Origin: Larix kaempferi
Lineage: Eukaryota; Streptophyta; Pinopsida; Pinales; Pinaceae
Reading direction: 5' to 3'
DNA: 64,000 nucleotides
Assembly: GCA_027924585.1 (NCBI GenBank)
Contig: BSBM01002110.1
Span: 62,001 to 126,000, forward strand
Shown here: one piece after another, positions 47,872-60,304 of the stretch
How positions within the stretch are numbered: the first letter of the stretch is position 1
Layout: every line of letters starts with the position of its first letter
Notes under the pieces: model-generated
What the model was told of the DNA's origin: nothing
The model's input: only the letters and a program-made list of their open reading frames with translations
Databases searched by the model: none
Position numbers and translations under genes: made by a program

Positions 47872-50091
47872 ATGCACGGTCGATTTTCAACTTTGACCAA
47901 CTTCTCGGAATTTAAATTTGAGAATGGATTTGGATGTCACATTGGTAGACGAGCGTCCACGCCAACTTTCGTAACGTTCAGAGCTATTTTCTCCCCCTTT
48001 AAGCCCAAATCTAGCGAAAACGCACGGTCGAGTTTCGAATTTGACCAACTTCTCGGAATCAAAAATTGAGCATAGATTTGGATGTCCCGTTGGTAGACAA
48101 ATGCGCACGCCAACTTTTGTCACATTACGAGCTAATTTCACACCCTTTAAGGTCAAGTCGAGCGAAAAAGCACGGTCGAGTTTCGAATTTGACCAACTTC
48201 TCGGAATTGAAAATTGAGCATAGATTTGGATGTCCCGTTGGTAGACAAATGCGCACGCCAACTTTCGTCACATTCCGAGCTATTTTCTCACCCTTTAAGC
48301 CGAAGTCTAGCGAAAATGCACGGTCGATTCTCAACTTTGACCAACTTATCAGAGTTGAAATTTGAAAATAGATTTGGATATCCCGTTGGTAGGCAAGTGC
48401 ACATGCCAACTTTCGTGACGTTACGAGCTATTTTCTTCGCCTTTAAGCTCAACTCTAGCAAAAACGCACGGTCGAGTTTCGAATTTGACCAACTTCTCGG
48501 AATTGAAAACTGAGCATAGATTTGGATGTCCCGTTGGTAGACAAATGCGCACGCCAACTTTCGTGACGTTCCGAGCTATTTTCTCACATATTAAGCCTAA
48601 GTCTAGCGAAAACGCACGGTCGAGTTTTGAATTTGACCAACTTCTCGGAGTTGAAAATTGAGCATAGACTTGGATGTCCCGTTGGTAGACGAGCGTCCGC
48701 GCCAACTTTCGTAACGTTCCGAGCTATTCTCACACCCTTTAAGCCCAAGTCTAGCGAAAACGCACGATCGAGTTTCAACTTTGATTAACTTCTCGGAATT
48801 GAAATTTGAGAATAGATTTGGATGTCCCGTTGGTAGACGAATGCGCACGCCAATTTTCATGACGTTCCGAGCTATTTTCTCATGCTTTAAGCCTAAGTCC
48901 ATCGAAAATGCACGGTCAATTTTCAACTTTGACCAACTTCTCAGAATTTAAATTTGAGAATGGATTTGGATGTCACATTGGTAGACGAGCGTCCACGCCA
49001 ACTTTCGTGACGTTCCGAGCTATTTTCACACCCTTTAAGCCCAAGTCTAGCGAAAACGCACGATGGAGTTTCAACTTTGACCAACTTCTCGGAATTGAAA
49101 TTTGAGAATAGTTTTGGATGTCCCATTGGTAGAAAAGCGTCCACACCAACTTTCGTGACGTTGCGAGCTATTTTCATCCCATTTAAGCCCAACTCTACAG
49201 AAAACGCACAGTCGCGTTTCATCTTTGACCAACTTCTCGGAATTGAAAATTGAGAATATATTTGGATGTCCCATTTGTACACATGCACGCACAGCACCTT
49301 TCATGACGTTACGAGCTATTTTCACGCCCTTTATTCCCAAGTCTAGTGAAAACCCATGGTGGCATTTCGACATTGATCAACTTCTGGGAATTGAAATTTG
49401 AGAATGGATTTGGATGTCTCGTTAGTAGACAAGTGCGCACGCCAACTTTCGTGACGTTCCAAGCTATTTTCTTGCCCTTTAAGCCTAAGTCTAGTGAAAA
49501 CGCACGGTAAATTTTCAACTTTGACCAACTTCTCGTAATTGAAATTTGAGAATAGTTTTGGATGTCCCTTTGGTAGACAAGCGTCCACACCAACTTTCGT
49601 GACGTTCCGAGCTATTTTCTCCCCCTTTAAGCCCAAGTCTAGCGAAAACGCACGGTCAAGTTTCAAATTTGACCAACTTCTCGGAATTGAAAATTGAGCA
49701 TAGATTTGGTTGTCCCGTTGGTAGACAAATGCGCACGCCAACTTTCGTGACGTTCCGAGCTATTTTCTCACCCTTTAAACCTAAGTCTAGCGAAAATGCA
49801 CTGTCGATTTTCAACTTTGACCAACTTCTCGGAATTTAAATTTGAGAATAGATTTGGATGTCACATTGGTAGACGAGCGTCCACGCCAACTTTCGTGACG
49901 CTCCGAGCTATTTTCACACCCTTTAAGCCCAAGTCGAGCGAAAACGCACGATCGAGTTTCAACTTCGACTAACCTCTCGGAATTGAAAGTTGAGAATAGT
50001 TTTGGATGTCCCATTGGTAGACAAGCGTCCACACCAACTTTCGTGACGTTCCGAGCTATTTTCTGCCCCTTTAAGCCCAAGTCTAGCGAAA
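47872..50091 (+). repeat. HOR copy H15, 15-mer
   Basis: 2220 bp, with the same deletion and hybrid M15/M23 as H1 and H7, including 'ctttaaacctaag' and 'gaaagttgag'. It lacks their 'gagata' and 'gcacaacacc' changes, so it is an older or separately diverged sister. M11 has a private 'cgacattgatc' (about 49,368). Confidence 0.92.
49944..50091 (+). repeat. Hybrid monomer M15/M23, 15-mer junction in H15
   Basis: It has the same switch as H1 and H7 with 'gaaagttgag' (about 49,985) and 'ttctgcccctttaag'. One deletion event is probably ancestral to H1, H7 and H15. Confidence 0.9.
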
Positions 50092-53000
50092 ATGCACGGT
50101 CGATTTTCAACTTTGACCAACTTCTCGGAATTTAAATTTGAGAATGGATTTGGATGTCACATTGGTAGACGAGCATCCACGCCAACTTTCGTAACGTTCA
50201 GAGCTATTTTCTCCCCCTTTAAGCCCAAATCTAGCGAAAACGCACGGTCGAGTTTCGAATTTGACCAACTTCTCGGAATTAAAAATTGAGCATAGATTTG
50301 GATGTCCCGTTGGTAGACAAATGCGCACGCCAACTTTTGTCACATTACGAGCTAATTTCACACCCTTTAAGGTCAAGTCGAGCGAAAAAGCACGGTCGAG
50401 TTTCGAATTTGACCAGCTTCTCGGAATTGAAAATTGAGCATAGATTTGGATGTCCCGTTGGTAGACAAATGCGCACGCCAACTTTCGTCACATTCCGAGC
50501 TATTTTCTCACCCTTTAAGCCGAAGTCTAGCGAAAATGCACGGTCGATTCTCAACTTTGACCAACTTATCAGAGTTGAAATTTGAAAATAGATTTGGATA
50601 TCCCGTTGGTAGGCAAGTGCACATGCCAACTTTCGTGACGTTACGAGCTATTTTCTCCGCCTTTAAGCTCAACTCTAGCAAAAACGCACGGTCGAGTTTC
50701 GAATTTGACCAACTTCTCGGAATTGAAAACTGAGCATAGATTTGGATGTCCCGTTGGTAGACAAATGCGCACGCCAACTTTCGTGACGTTCCGAGCTATT
50801 TTCTCACATATTAAGCCTAAGTCTAGCGAAAACGCACGGTCGAGTTTTGAATTTGACCAACTTCTCGGAGTTGAAAATTGAGCATAGACTTGGATGTCCC
50901 GTTGGTAGACGAGCGTCCGCGCCAACTTTCGTAACGTTCCGAGCTATTCTCACACCCTTTAAGCCCAAGTCTAGCGAAAACGCACGATCGAGTTTCAACT
51001 TTGATTAACTTCTCGGAATTGAAATTTGAGAATAGATTTGGATGTCCCGTTGGTAGACGAATGCGCACGCCAATTTTCATGACGTTCCGAGCTATTTTCT
51101 CATGCTTTAAGCCTAAGTCCATCGAAAATGCACGGTCAATTTTCAACTTTGACCAACTTCTCAGAATTTAAATTTGAGAATGGATTTGGATGTCACATTG
51201 GTAGACGAGCGTCCACGCCAACTTTCGTGACGTTCCGAGCTATTTTCACACCCTTTAAGCCCAAGTCTAGCGAAAACGCACGATGGAGTTTCAACTTTGA
51301 CCAACTTCTCGGAATTGAAATTTGAGAATAGTTTTGGATGTCCCATTGGTAGAAAAGCGTCCACACCAACTTTCGTGACGTTGCGAGCTATTTTCATCCC
51401 ATTTAAGCCCAACTCTACAGAAAACGCACAGTCGCGTTTCATCTTTGACCAACTTCTCGGAATTGAAAATTGAGAATATATTTGGATGTCCCATTTGTAC
51501 ACATGCACGCACAGCACCTTTCATGACGTTACGAGCTATTTTCACGCCCTTTATTCCCAAGTCTAGTGAAAACCCATGGTGGCATTTCGACTTTGATCAA
51601 CTTCTGGGAATTGAAATTTGAGAATGGATTTGGATGTCTCGTTAGAAGACAAGTGCGCACGCCAACTTTCGTGACGTTCCAAGCTATTTTCTTGCCCTTT
51701 AAGCCTAAGTCTAGTGAAAACGCACGGTAAATTTTCAACTTTGACCAACTTCTCGTAATTGAAATTTGAGAATAGTTTTGGATGTCCCTTTGGTAGACAA
51801 GCGTCCACACCAACTTTCGTGACGTTCCGAGCTATTTTCTCCCCCTTTAAGCCCAAGTCTAGCGAAAACGCACGGTCAAGTTTCAAATTTGACCAACTTC
51901 TCGGAATTGAAAATTGAGCATAGATTTGGTTGTCCCGTTGGTAGACAAATGCGCACGCCAACTTTCGTGACGTTCCGAGCTATTTTCTCACCCTTTAAGC
52001 CTAAGTCTAGCGAAAATGCACTGTCGATTTTCAACTTTGACCAACTTCTCGGAATTTAAATTTGAGAATAGATTTGGATGTCACATTGGTAGACGAGCGT
52101 CCACGCCAACTTTCGTGACGCTCCGAGCTATTTTCACACCCTTTAAGCCCAAGTCGAGCGAAAACGCACGATGGAGTTTCAACTTCGACTAACCTCTCGG
52201 AATTGAAATTTGAGAATAGTTTTGGATGTCCCATTGGTAGACAAGCGTCCACACCAACTTTCGTGACGTTCCGAGCTATTTTCTCCCCCTTTAAGCCCCA
52301 CTCTAGAGAAAACGCACGATCGCGATTCATCTTTGACCAACTTCTCGGAATTGAAAATTGAGAATAGATTTGGATGTCCCATTTGTAGACATGCGCGCAC
52401 AGCAACTTTCATGACTTTACGACCTAATTTCACGCCCTTTATTCCCAAGTCTAGTGAAAACCCATGGTGGCATTTTGACTTTGACCAACTTCTGGGAATT
52501 GAAATTTGAAAATAGATTTGGATGTCCCATTGGTAGACAAGCGTGCACGCCAACTTTCGTGATGTTCCGAGCTATTTTCTGCCCCTTTAAGCCCAAGTCT
52601 AGCGAAAACGCACGTTCGAGTTTCAACTTTCACAAACATTTCGGAATTAAAATTTGAGAATAGTTTTGGATGTACCATTGGTAGACAAGCGTCCACACCA
52701 ACTTTCGTGACATTCCGAGCTATTTTATCGCCCTTCAAGCCCAACTCTAGCGAAAACGTAGGGTCGAGTTTCGACTTTCACCAACTTCTCAGAATTCAAA
52801 ATTGAGCATAGATTTGGATGTCCCATTTGTAGACATGTGTGCACAGCAACTTTCGTGATGTTACGAGCTAATTTCACACCCTTTAAGCACAAGTCTAGCG
52901 AAAACGCATGGTGGCGTTTCGACTTTTACCAACTTCTCGGAATTGAAATTTGAGAATAGATTTGGATGTCCCCTTGGTAGACAAGTGCGCACGCCAACTT

Positions 53001-53495
53001 TCATGACGTTCCAACCTATTTTCTCGCCCTTTAAGCCCAAGTCTAGCGAAAACACACGGCAAATTTTCAACTTTGACCAACTTCTCGGAATTTAAATTTG
53101 AGAATAGATTTGGATGTCCCATTGGTAGACAAGCATCCACACCAACTTTCGTGACATTCCAAGCTATTTTCTTCCCATTTAAGCCCAACTCTAGAGAAAA
53201 CGCACGGTCGCATTTCATCTTTGACCAACTTCTCGAAATTGAAAATTGAGAATAGATTTGGATGTCCCATTTGTAGACATGCGCGCACAGCAACTTTCGT
53301 GACATTACGAGCTAATTTCACATCATTTAAGCCCAATTCTAGCGAAAACGCACGATCGAGTTTCAACTTTGACCAACTTCTCGGAATTGAAATTTGAGAA
53401 TAGATTTGGATGTCCCATTGGTAGACAAGCGTGCACGCCAACTTTCGTGACGTTCCGAGCTATTTTCTGCCCCTTTAAGCCCAAGTCTAGCGAAA
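50092..53495 (+). repeat. HOR copy H16, standard 23-mer
   Basis: 3404 bp. It shares 'gagcatccacgcc' in M1, 'gttagaagac' in M11 and 'acttttaccaac' in M20 with H2 and H8, but has no extra M20-like monomer. A private 'ttgaccagcttctc' occurs at the start of M3 (about 50,409). Confidence 0.93.
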
Positions 53496-56400
53496 ATGCA
53501 CGGTCGATTTTCAACTTTGACCAACTTCTCGAAATTTAAATTTGAGAATGGATTTGGATGTCACATTGGTAGACGAGCGTCCACGCCAACTTTCGTAACG
53601 TTCAGATCTATTTTCTCCCCCTTTAAGCCCAAATCTAGCGAAAACGCACGGTCGAGTTTCGAATTTGACCAACTTCTCGGAATTAAAAATTGAGCATAGA
53701 TTTGGATGTCCCGTTGGTAGACAAATGCGCACGCCAACTTTTGTCACATTACGAGCTAATTTCACACCCTTTAAGGTCAAGTCGAGCGAAAAAGCACGGT
53801 CGAGTTTCGAATTTGACCAACTTCTCGGAATTGAAAATTGAGCATAGATTTGGATGTCCCGTTGGTAGACAAATGCGCACGCCAACTTTCGTCACATTCC
53901 GAGCTATTTTCTCACCCTTTAAGCCGAAGTCTAGCGAAAATGCACGGTCGATTCTCAACTTTGACCAACTTATCAGAGTTGAAATTTGAAAATAGATTTG
54001 GATATCCCGTTGGTAGGCAAGTGCACATGCCAACTTTCGTGACGTTACGAGCTATTTTCTCCGCCTTTAAGCTCAACTCTAGCAAAAACGCACGGTCGAG
54101 TTTCGAATTTGACCAACTTCTCGGAATTGAAAACTGAGCATAGATTTGGATGTCCCGTTGGTAGACAAATGCGCACGCCAACTTTCGTGACGTTCCGAGC
54201 TATTTTCTCACATATTAAGCCTAAGTCTAGGGAAAACGCACGGTCGAGTTTTGAATTTGACCAACTTCTCGGAGTTGAAAATTGAGCATAGACTTGGATG
54301 TCCCGTTGGTAGACGAGCGTCCGCGCCAACTTTCGTAACGTTCCGAGCTATTCTCACACCCTTTAAGCCCAAGTCTAGCGAAAACGCACGATCGAGTTTC
54401 AACTTTGATTAACTTCTCGGAATTGAAATTTGAGAATAGATTTGGATGTCCCGTTGGTAGACGAATGCGCACGCCAATTTTCATGACGTTCCGAGCTATT
54501 TTCTCATGCTTTAAGCCTAAGTCCATCGAAAATGCACGGTCAATTTTCAACTTTGACCAACTTCTCAGAATTTAAATTTGAGAATGGATTTGGATGTCAC
54601 ATTGGTAGACGAGCGTCCACGCCAACTTTCGTGACGTTCCGAGCTATTTTCACACCCTTTAAGCCCAAGTCTAGCGAAAACGCACGATGGAGTTTCAACT
54701 TTGACCAACTTCTCGGAATTGAAATTTGAGAATAGTTTTGGATGTCCCATTGGTAGAAAAGCGTCCACACCAACTTTCGTGACGTTGCGAGCTATTTTCA
54801 TCCCATTTAAGCCCAACTCTACAGAAAACGCACAGTCGCGTTTCATCTTTGACCAACTTCTCGGAATTGAAAATTGAGAATATATTTGGATGTCCCATTT
54901 GTACACATGCACGCACAGCACCTTTCATGACGTTACGAGCTATTTTCACGCCCTTTATTCCCAAGTCTAGTGAAAACCCATGGTGGCATTTCGACTTTGA
55001 TCAACTTCTGGGAATTGAAATTTGAGAATGGATTTGGATGTCTCGTTAGTAGACAAGTGCGCACGCCAACTTTCGTGACGTTCCAAGCTATTTTCTTGCC
55101 CTTTAAGCCTAAGTCTAGTGAAAACGCACGGTAAATTTTCAACTTTGACCAACTTCTCGTAATTGAAATTTGAGAATAGTTTTGGATGTCCCTTTGGTAG
55201 ACAAGCGTCCACACCAACTTTCGTGACGTTCCGAGCTATTTTCTCCCCCTTTAAGCCCAAGTCTAGCGAAAACGCACGGTCAAGTTTCAAATTTGACCAA
55301 CTTCTCGGAATTGAAAATTGAGCATAGATTCGGTTGTCCCGTTGGTAGACAAATGCGCACCGCCAACTTTCGTGACGTTCCGAGCTATTTTCTCACCCTT
55401 TAAGCCTAAGTCTAGCGAAAATGCACTGTCGATTTTCAACTTTGACCAACTTCTCGGAATTTAAATTTGAGAATAGATTTGGATGTCACATTGGTAGACG
55501 AGCGTCCACGCCAACTTTCATGACGCTCCGAGCTATTTTCACACCCTTTAAGCCCAAGTCGAGCGAAAACGCACGATCGAGTTTCAACTTCGACTAACCT
55601 CTCGGAATTGAAATTTGAGAATAGTTTTGGATGTCCCATTGGTAGACAAGCGTCCACACCAACTTTCGTGACGTTCCGAGCTATTTTCTCCCCCTTTAAG
55701 CCCCACTCTAGAGAAAACGCACGATCGCGATTCATCTTTGACCAACTTCTCGGAATTGAAAATTGAGAATAGATTTGGATGTCCCATTTGTAGACATGCG
55801 CGCACAGCAACTTTCATGACTTTACGACCTAATTTCACGCCCTTTATTCCCAAGTCTAGTGAAAACCCATGGTGGCATTTTGACTTTGACCAACTTCTGG
55901 GAATTGAAATTTGAAAATAGATTTGGATGTCCCATTGGTAGACAAGCGTGCACGCCAACTTTCGTGATGTTCCGAGCTATTTTCTGCCCCTTTAAGCCCA
56001 AGTCTAGCGAAAACGCACGTTCGAGTTTCAACTTTCACAAACATTTCGGAATTAAAATTTGAGAATAGTTTTGGATGTACCATTGGTAGACAAGCGTCCA
56101 CACCAACTTTCGTGACATTCCGAGCTATTTTATCGCCCTTCAAGCCCAACTCTAGCGAAAACGTAGGGTCGAGTTTCGACTTTCACCAACTTCTCAGAAT
56201 TCAAAATTGAGCATAGATTTGGATGTCCCATTTGTAGACATGTGTGCACAGCAACTTTCGTGATGTTACGAGCTAATTTCACACCCTTTAAGCACAAGTG
56301 TAGCGAAAACGCATGGTGGCGTTTCGACTTTGACCAACTTCTCGGAATTGAAATTTGAGAATAGATTTGGATGTCCCCTTGGTAGACAAGTGCGCACGCC

Positions 56401-56900
56401 AACTTTCATGACGTTCCAACCTATTTTCTCGCCCTTTAAGCCCAAGTCTAGAGAAAACACACGGCAAATTTTCAACTTTGACCAACTTCTCGGAATTTAA
56501 ATTTGAGAATAGATTTGGATGTCCCATTGGTAGACAAGCATCCACACCAACTTTCGTGACATTCCAAGCTATTTTCTTCCCATTTAAGCCCAACTCTAGA
56601 GAAAACGCATGGTCGCGTTTCATCTTTGACCAACTTCTCGAAATTGAAAATTGAGAATAGATTTGGATGTCCCATTTGTAGACATGCGCGCACAGCAACT
56701 TTCGTGACATTACGAGCTAATTTCACATCATTTAAGCCCAATTCTAGCGAAAACGCACGATCGAGTTTCAACTTTGACCAACTTCTCGGAATTGAAATTT
56801 GAGAATAGATTTGGATGTCCCATTGGTAGACAAGCGTGCACGCCAACTTTCGTGACGTTCCGAGCTATTTTCTGCCCCTTTAAGCCCAAGTCTAGCGAAA
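53496..56900 (+). repeat. HOR copy H17, 23-mer with one insertion
   Basis: 3405 bp. M1-M6 share 'cagatctatt' and 'gtctagggaaaac' with H3 and H9. The three-monomer gain of H3/H9 is absent. M13 has 'gattcggttg' (about 55,328) and an extra c ('gcgcaccgcc', about 55,360). M20 begins after 'caagtgtagcg' (about 56,294), shared with H18. Confidence 0.92.
55355..55364. other. Single-base insertion in H17 M13
   Basis: It reads 'gcgcaccgcc' instead of 'gcgcacgcc', the same local change as at 24,411 but in a different monomer type. Confidence 0.85.
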
Positions 56901-59900
56901 ATGCACGGTCGATTTTCAACTTTGACCAACTTCTCGGAATTTAAATTTGAGAATGGATTTGGATGTCACATTGGTAGACGAGCGTCCACGCCAACTTTCG
57001 TAACGTTCAGAGCTATTTTCTCCCCCTTTAAGCCCAAATCTAGCGAAAACGCACGGTCGAGTTTCGAATTTGACCAACTTCTCGGAATTAAAAATTGAGC
57101 ATAGATTTGGATGTCCCGTTGGTAGACAAATGCGCACGCCAACTTTTGTCACATTACGAGCTAATTTCACACCCTTTAAGGTGAAGTCGAGCGAAAAAGC
57201 ACGGTCGAGTTTCGAATTTGACCAACTTCTCGGAATTGAAAATTGAGCATAGATTTGGATGTCCCGTTGGTAGACAAATGCGCACGCCAACTTTCGTCAC
57301 ATTCCGAGCTATTTTCTCACCCTTTAAGCCGAAGTCTAGCGAAAATGCACGGTCGATTCTCAACTTTGACCAACTTATCAGAGTTGAAATTTGAAAATAG
57401 ATTTGGATATCCCGTTGGTAGGCAAGTGCACATGCCAACTTTCGTGACGTTACGAGCTATTTTCTTCGCCTTTAAGCTCAACTCTAGCAAAAACGCACGG
57501 TCGAGTTTCGAATTTGACCAACTTCTCGGAATTGAAAACTTAGCATAGATTTGGATGTCCCGTTGGTAGACAAATGCGCACGCCAACTTTCGTGACGTTC
57601 CGAGCTATTTTCTCACATATTAAGCCTAAGTCTAGCGAAAACGCACGGTCGAGTTTTGAATTTGACCAACTTCTCGGAGTTGAAAATTGAGCATAGACTT
57701 GGATGTCCCGTTTGTAGACGAGCGTCCGCGCCAACTTTCGTAACGTTCCGAGCTATTCTCACACCCTTTAAGCCCAAGTCTAGCGAAAACGCACGATCGA
57801 GTTTCAACTTTGATTAACTTCTCGGAATTGAAATTTGAGAATAGATTTGGATGTCCCGTTGGTAGACGAATGCGCACGCCAATTTTCATGACGTTCCGAG
57901 CTATTTTCTCATGCTTTAAGCCTAAGTCCATCGAAAATGCACGGTCAATTTTCAACTTTGACCAACTTCTCAGAATTTAAATTTGAGAATGGATTTGGAT
58001 GTCACATTGGTAGACGAGCGTCCACGCCAACTTTCGTGACGTTCCGAGCTATTTTCACACCCTTTAAGCCCAAGTCTAGCGAAAACGCACGATGGAGTTT
58101 CAACTTTGACCAACTTCTCGGAATTGAAATTTGAGAATAGTTTTGGATGTCCCATTGGTAGAAAAGCGTCCACACCAACTTTCGTGACGTTGCGAGCTAT
58201 TTTCATCCCATTTAAGCCCAACTCTACAGAAAACGCACAGTCGCGTTTCATCTTTGACCAACTTCTCGGAATTGAAAATTGAGAATATATTTGGATGTCC
58301 CATTTGTACACATGCACGCACAGCACCTTTCATGACGTTACGAGCTATTTTCACGCCCTTTATTCCCAAGTCTAGTGAAAACCCATGGTGGCATTTCGAC
58401 TTTGATCAACTTCTGGGAATTGAAATTTGAGAATGGATTTGGATGTCTCGTTAGTAGACAAGTGCGCACGCCAACTTTCGTGACGTTCCAAGCTATTTTC
58501 TTGCCCTTTAAGCCTAAGTCTAGTGAAAACGCACGGTAAATTTTCAACTTTGACCAACTTCTCGTAATTGAAATTTGAGAATAGTTTTGGATGTCCCTTT
58601 GGTAGACAAGCGTCCACACCAACTTTCGTGACGTTCCGAGCTATTTTCTCCCCCTTTAAGCCCAAGTCTAGCGAAAACGCACGGTCAAGTTTCAAATTTG
58701 ACCAACTTCTCGGAATTGAAAATTGAGCATAGATTTGGTTGTCCCGTTGGTAGACAAATGCGCACGCCAACTTTCGTGACGTTCCGAGCTATTTTCTCAC
58801 CCTTTAAGCCTAAGTCTAGCGAAAATGCACTGTCGATTTTCAACTTTGACCAACTTCTCGGAATTTAAATTTGAGAATAGATTTGGATGTCACATTGGTA
58901 GACGAGCGTCCACGCCAACTTTCGTGACGCTCCGAGCTATTTTCACACCCTTTAAGCCCAAGTCGAGCGAAAACGCACGATCGAGTTTCAACTTCGACTA
59001 ACCTCTCGGAATTGAAATTTGAGAATAGTTTTGGATGTCCCATTGGTAGACAAGCGTCCACACCAACTTTCGTGACGTTCCGAGCTATTTTCTCCCCCTT
59101 TAAGCCCCACTCTAGAGAAAACGCACGATCGCGATTCATCTTTGACCAACTTCTCGGAATTGAAAATTGAGAATAGATTTGGATGTCCCATTTGTAGACA
59201 TGCGCGCACAGCAACTTTCATGACTTTACGACCTAATTTCACGCCCTTTATTCCCAAGTCTAGTGAAAACCCATGGTGGCATTTTGACTTTGACCAACTT
59301 CTGGGAATTGAAATTTGAAAATAGATTTGGATGTCCCATTGGTAGACAAGCGTGCACGCCAACTTTCGTGATGTTCCGAGCTATTTTCTGCCCCTTTAAG
59401 CCCAAGTCTAGCGAAAACGCACGTTCGAGTTTCAACTTTCACAAACATTTCGGAATTAAAATTTGAGAATCGTTTTGGATGTACCATTGGTAGACAAGCG
59501 TCCACACCAACTTTCGTGACATTCCGAGCTATTTTATCGCCCTTCAAGCCCAACTCTAGCGAAAACGTAGGGTCGAGTTTCGACTTTCACCAACTTCTCA
59601 GAATTCAAAATTGAGCATAGATTTGGATGTCCCATTTGTAGACATGTGTGCACAGCAACTTTCGTGATGTTACGAGCTAATTTCACACCCTTTAAGCACA
59701 AGTGTAGCGAAAACGCATGGTGGCGTTTCGACTTTGACCAACTTCTCGGAATTGAAATTTGAGAATAGATTTGGATGTCCACTTGGTAGACAAGTGCGCA
59801 CGCCAACTTTCATGACGTTCCAACCTATTTTCTCGCCCTTTAAGCCCAATTCTAGCGAAAACACACGGCAAATTTTCAACTTTGACCAACTTCTCGGAAT

Positions 59901-60304
59901 TTAAATTTGAGAATAGATTTGGATGTCCCATTGGTAGACAAGCATCCACACCAACTTTCGTGACATTCCAAGCTATTTTCTTCCCATTTAAGCCCAACTC
60001 TAGAGAAAACGCACGGTCGCGTTTCATCTTTGACCAACTTCTCGAAATTGAAAATTGAGAATAGATTTGGATGTCCCATTTGTAGACATGCGCGCACAGC
60101 AACTTTCGTGACATTACGAGCTAATTTCACATCATTTAAGCCCAATTCTAGCGAAAACGCACGATCGAGTTTCAACTTTGACCAACTTCTCGGAATTGAA
60201 ATTTGAGAATAGATTTGGATGTCCCATTGGTAGACAAGCGTGCACGCCAACTTTCGTGACGTTCCGAGCTATTTTCTGCCCCTTTAAGCCCAAGTCTAGC
60301 GAAA
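56901..60304 (+). repeat. HOR copy H18, standard 23-mer
   Basis: 3404 bp. Private bases include 'aaggtgaagtcg' at the end of M2 (about 57,178), 'gaaaacttagcat' in M5 (about 57,535) and 'gagaatcgttttgg' in M18 (about 59,465). It shares 'caagtgtagcg' (about 59,699) with H17, exactly one HOR upstream. Confidence 0.93.

Larger units (their letters stand above)
46900..54500 (+). repeat. Older relative of the large block (approximate limits)
   Basis: It shares the H6-end markers ('ctttaatccc', 'caacttttgtgac'), a 15-mer with the same junction (H15), the H2-type bases in H16 and the H3-type bases in H17 M1-M6. It lacks the one-monomer gain of H2 and the three-monomer gain of H3. Limits are uncertain: the left lies between about 46.55 and 46.97 kb and the right between about 54.24 and 55.4 kb. 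Confidence 0.75.
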
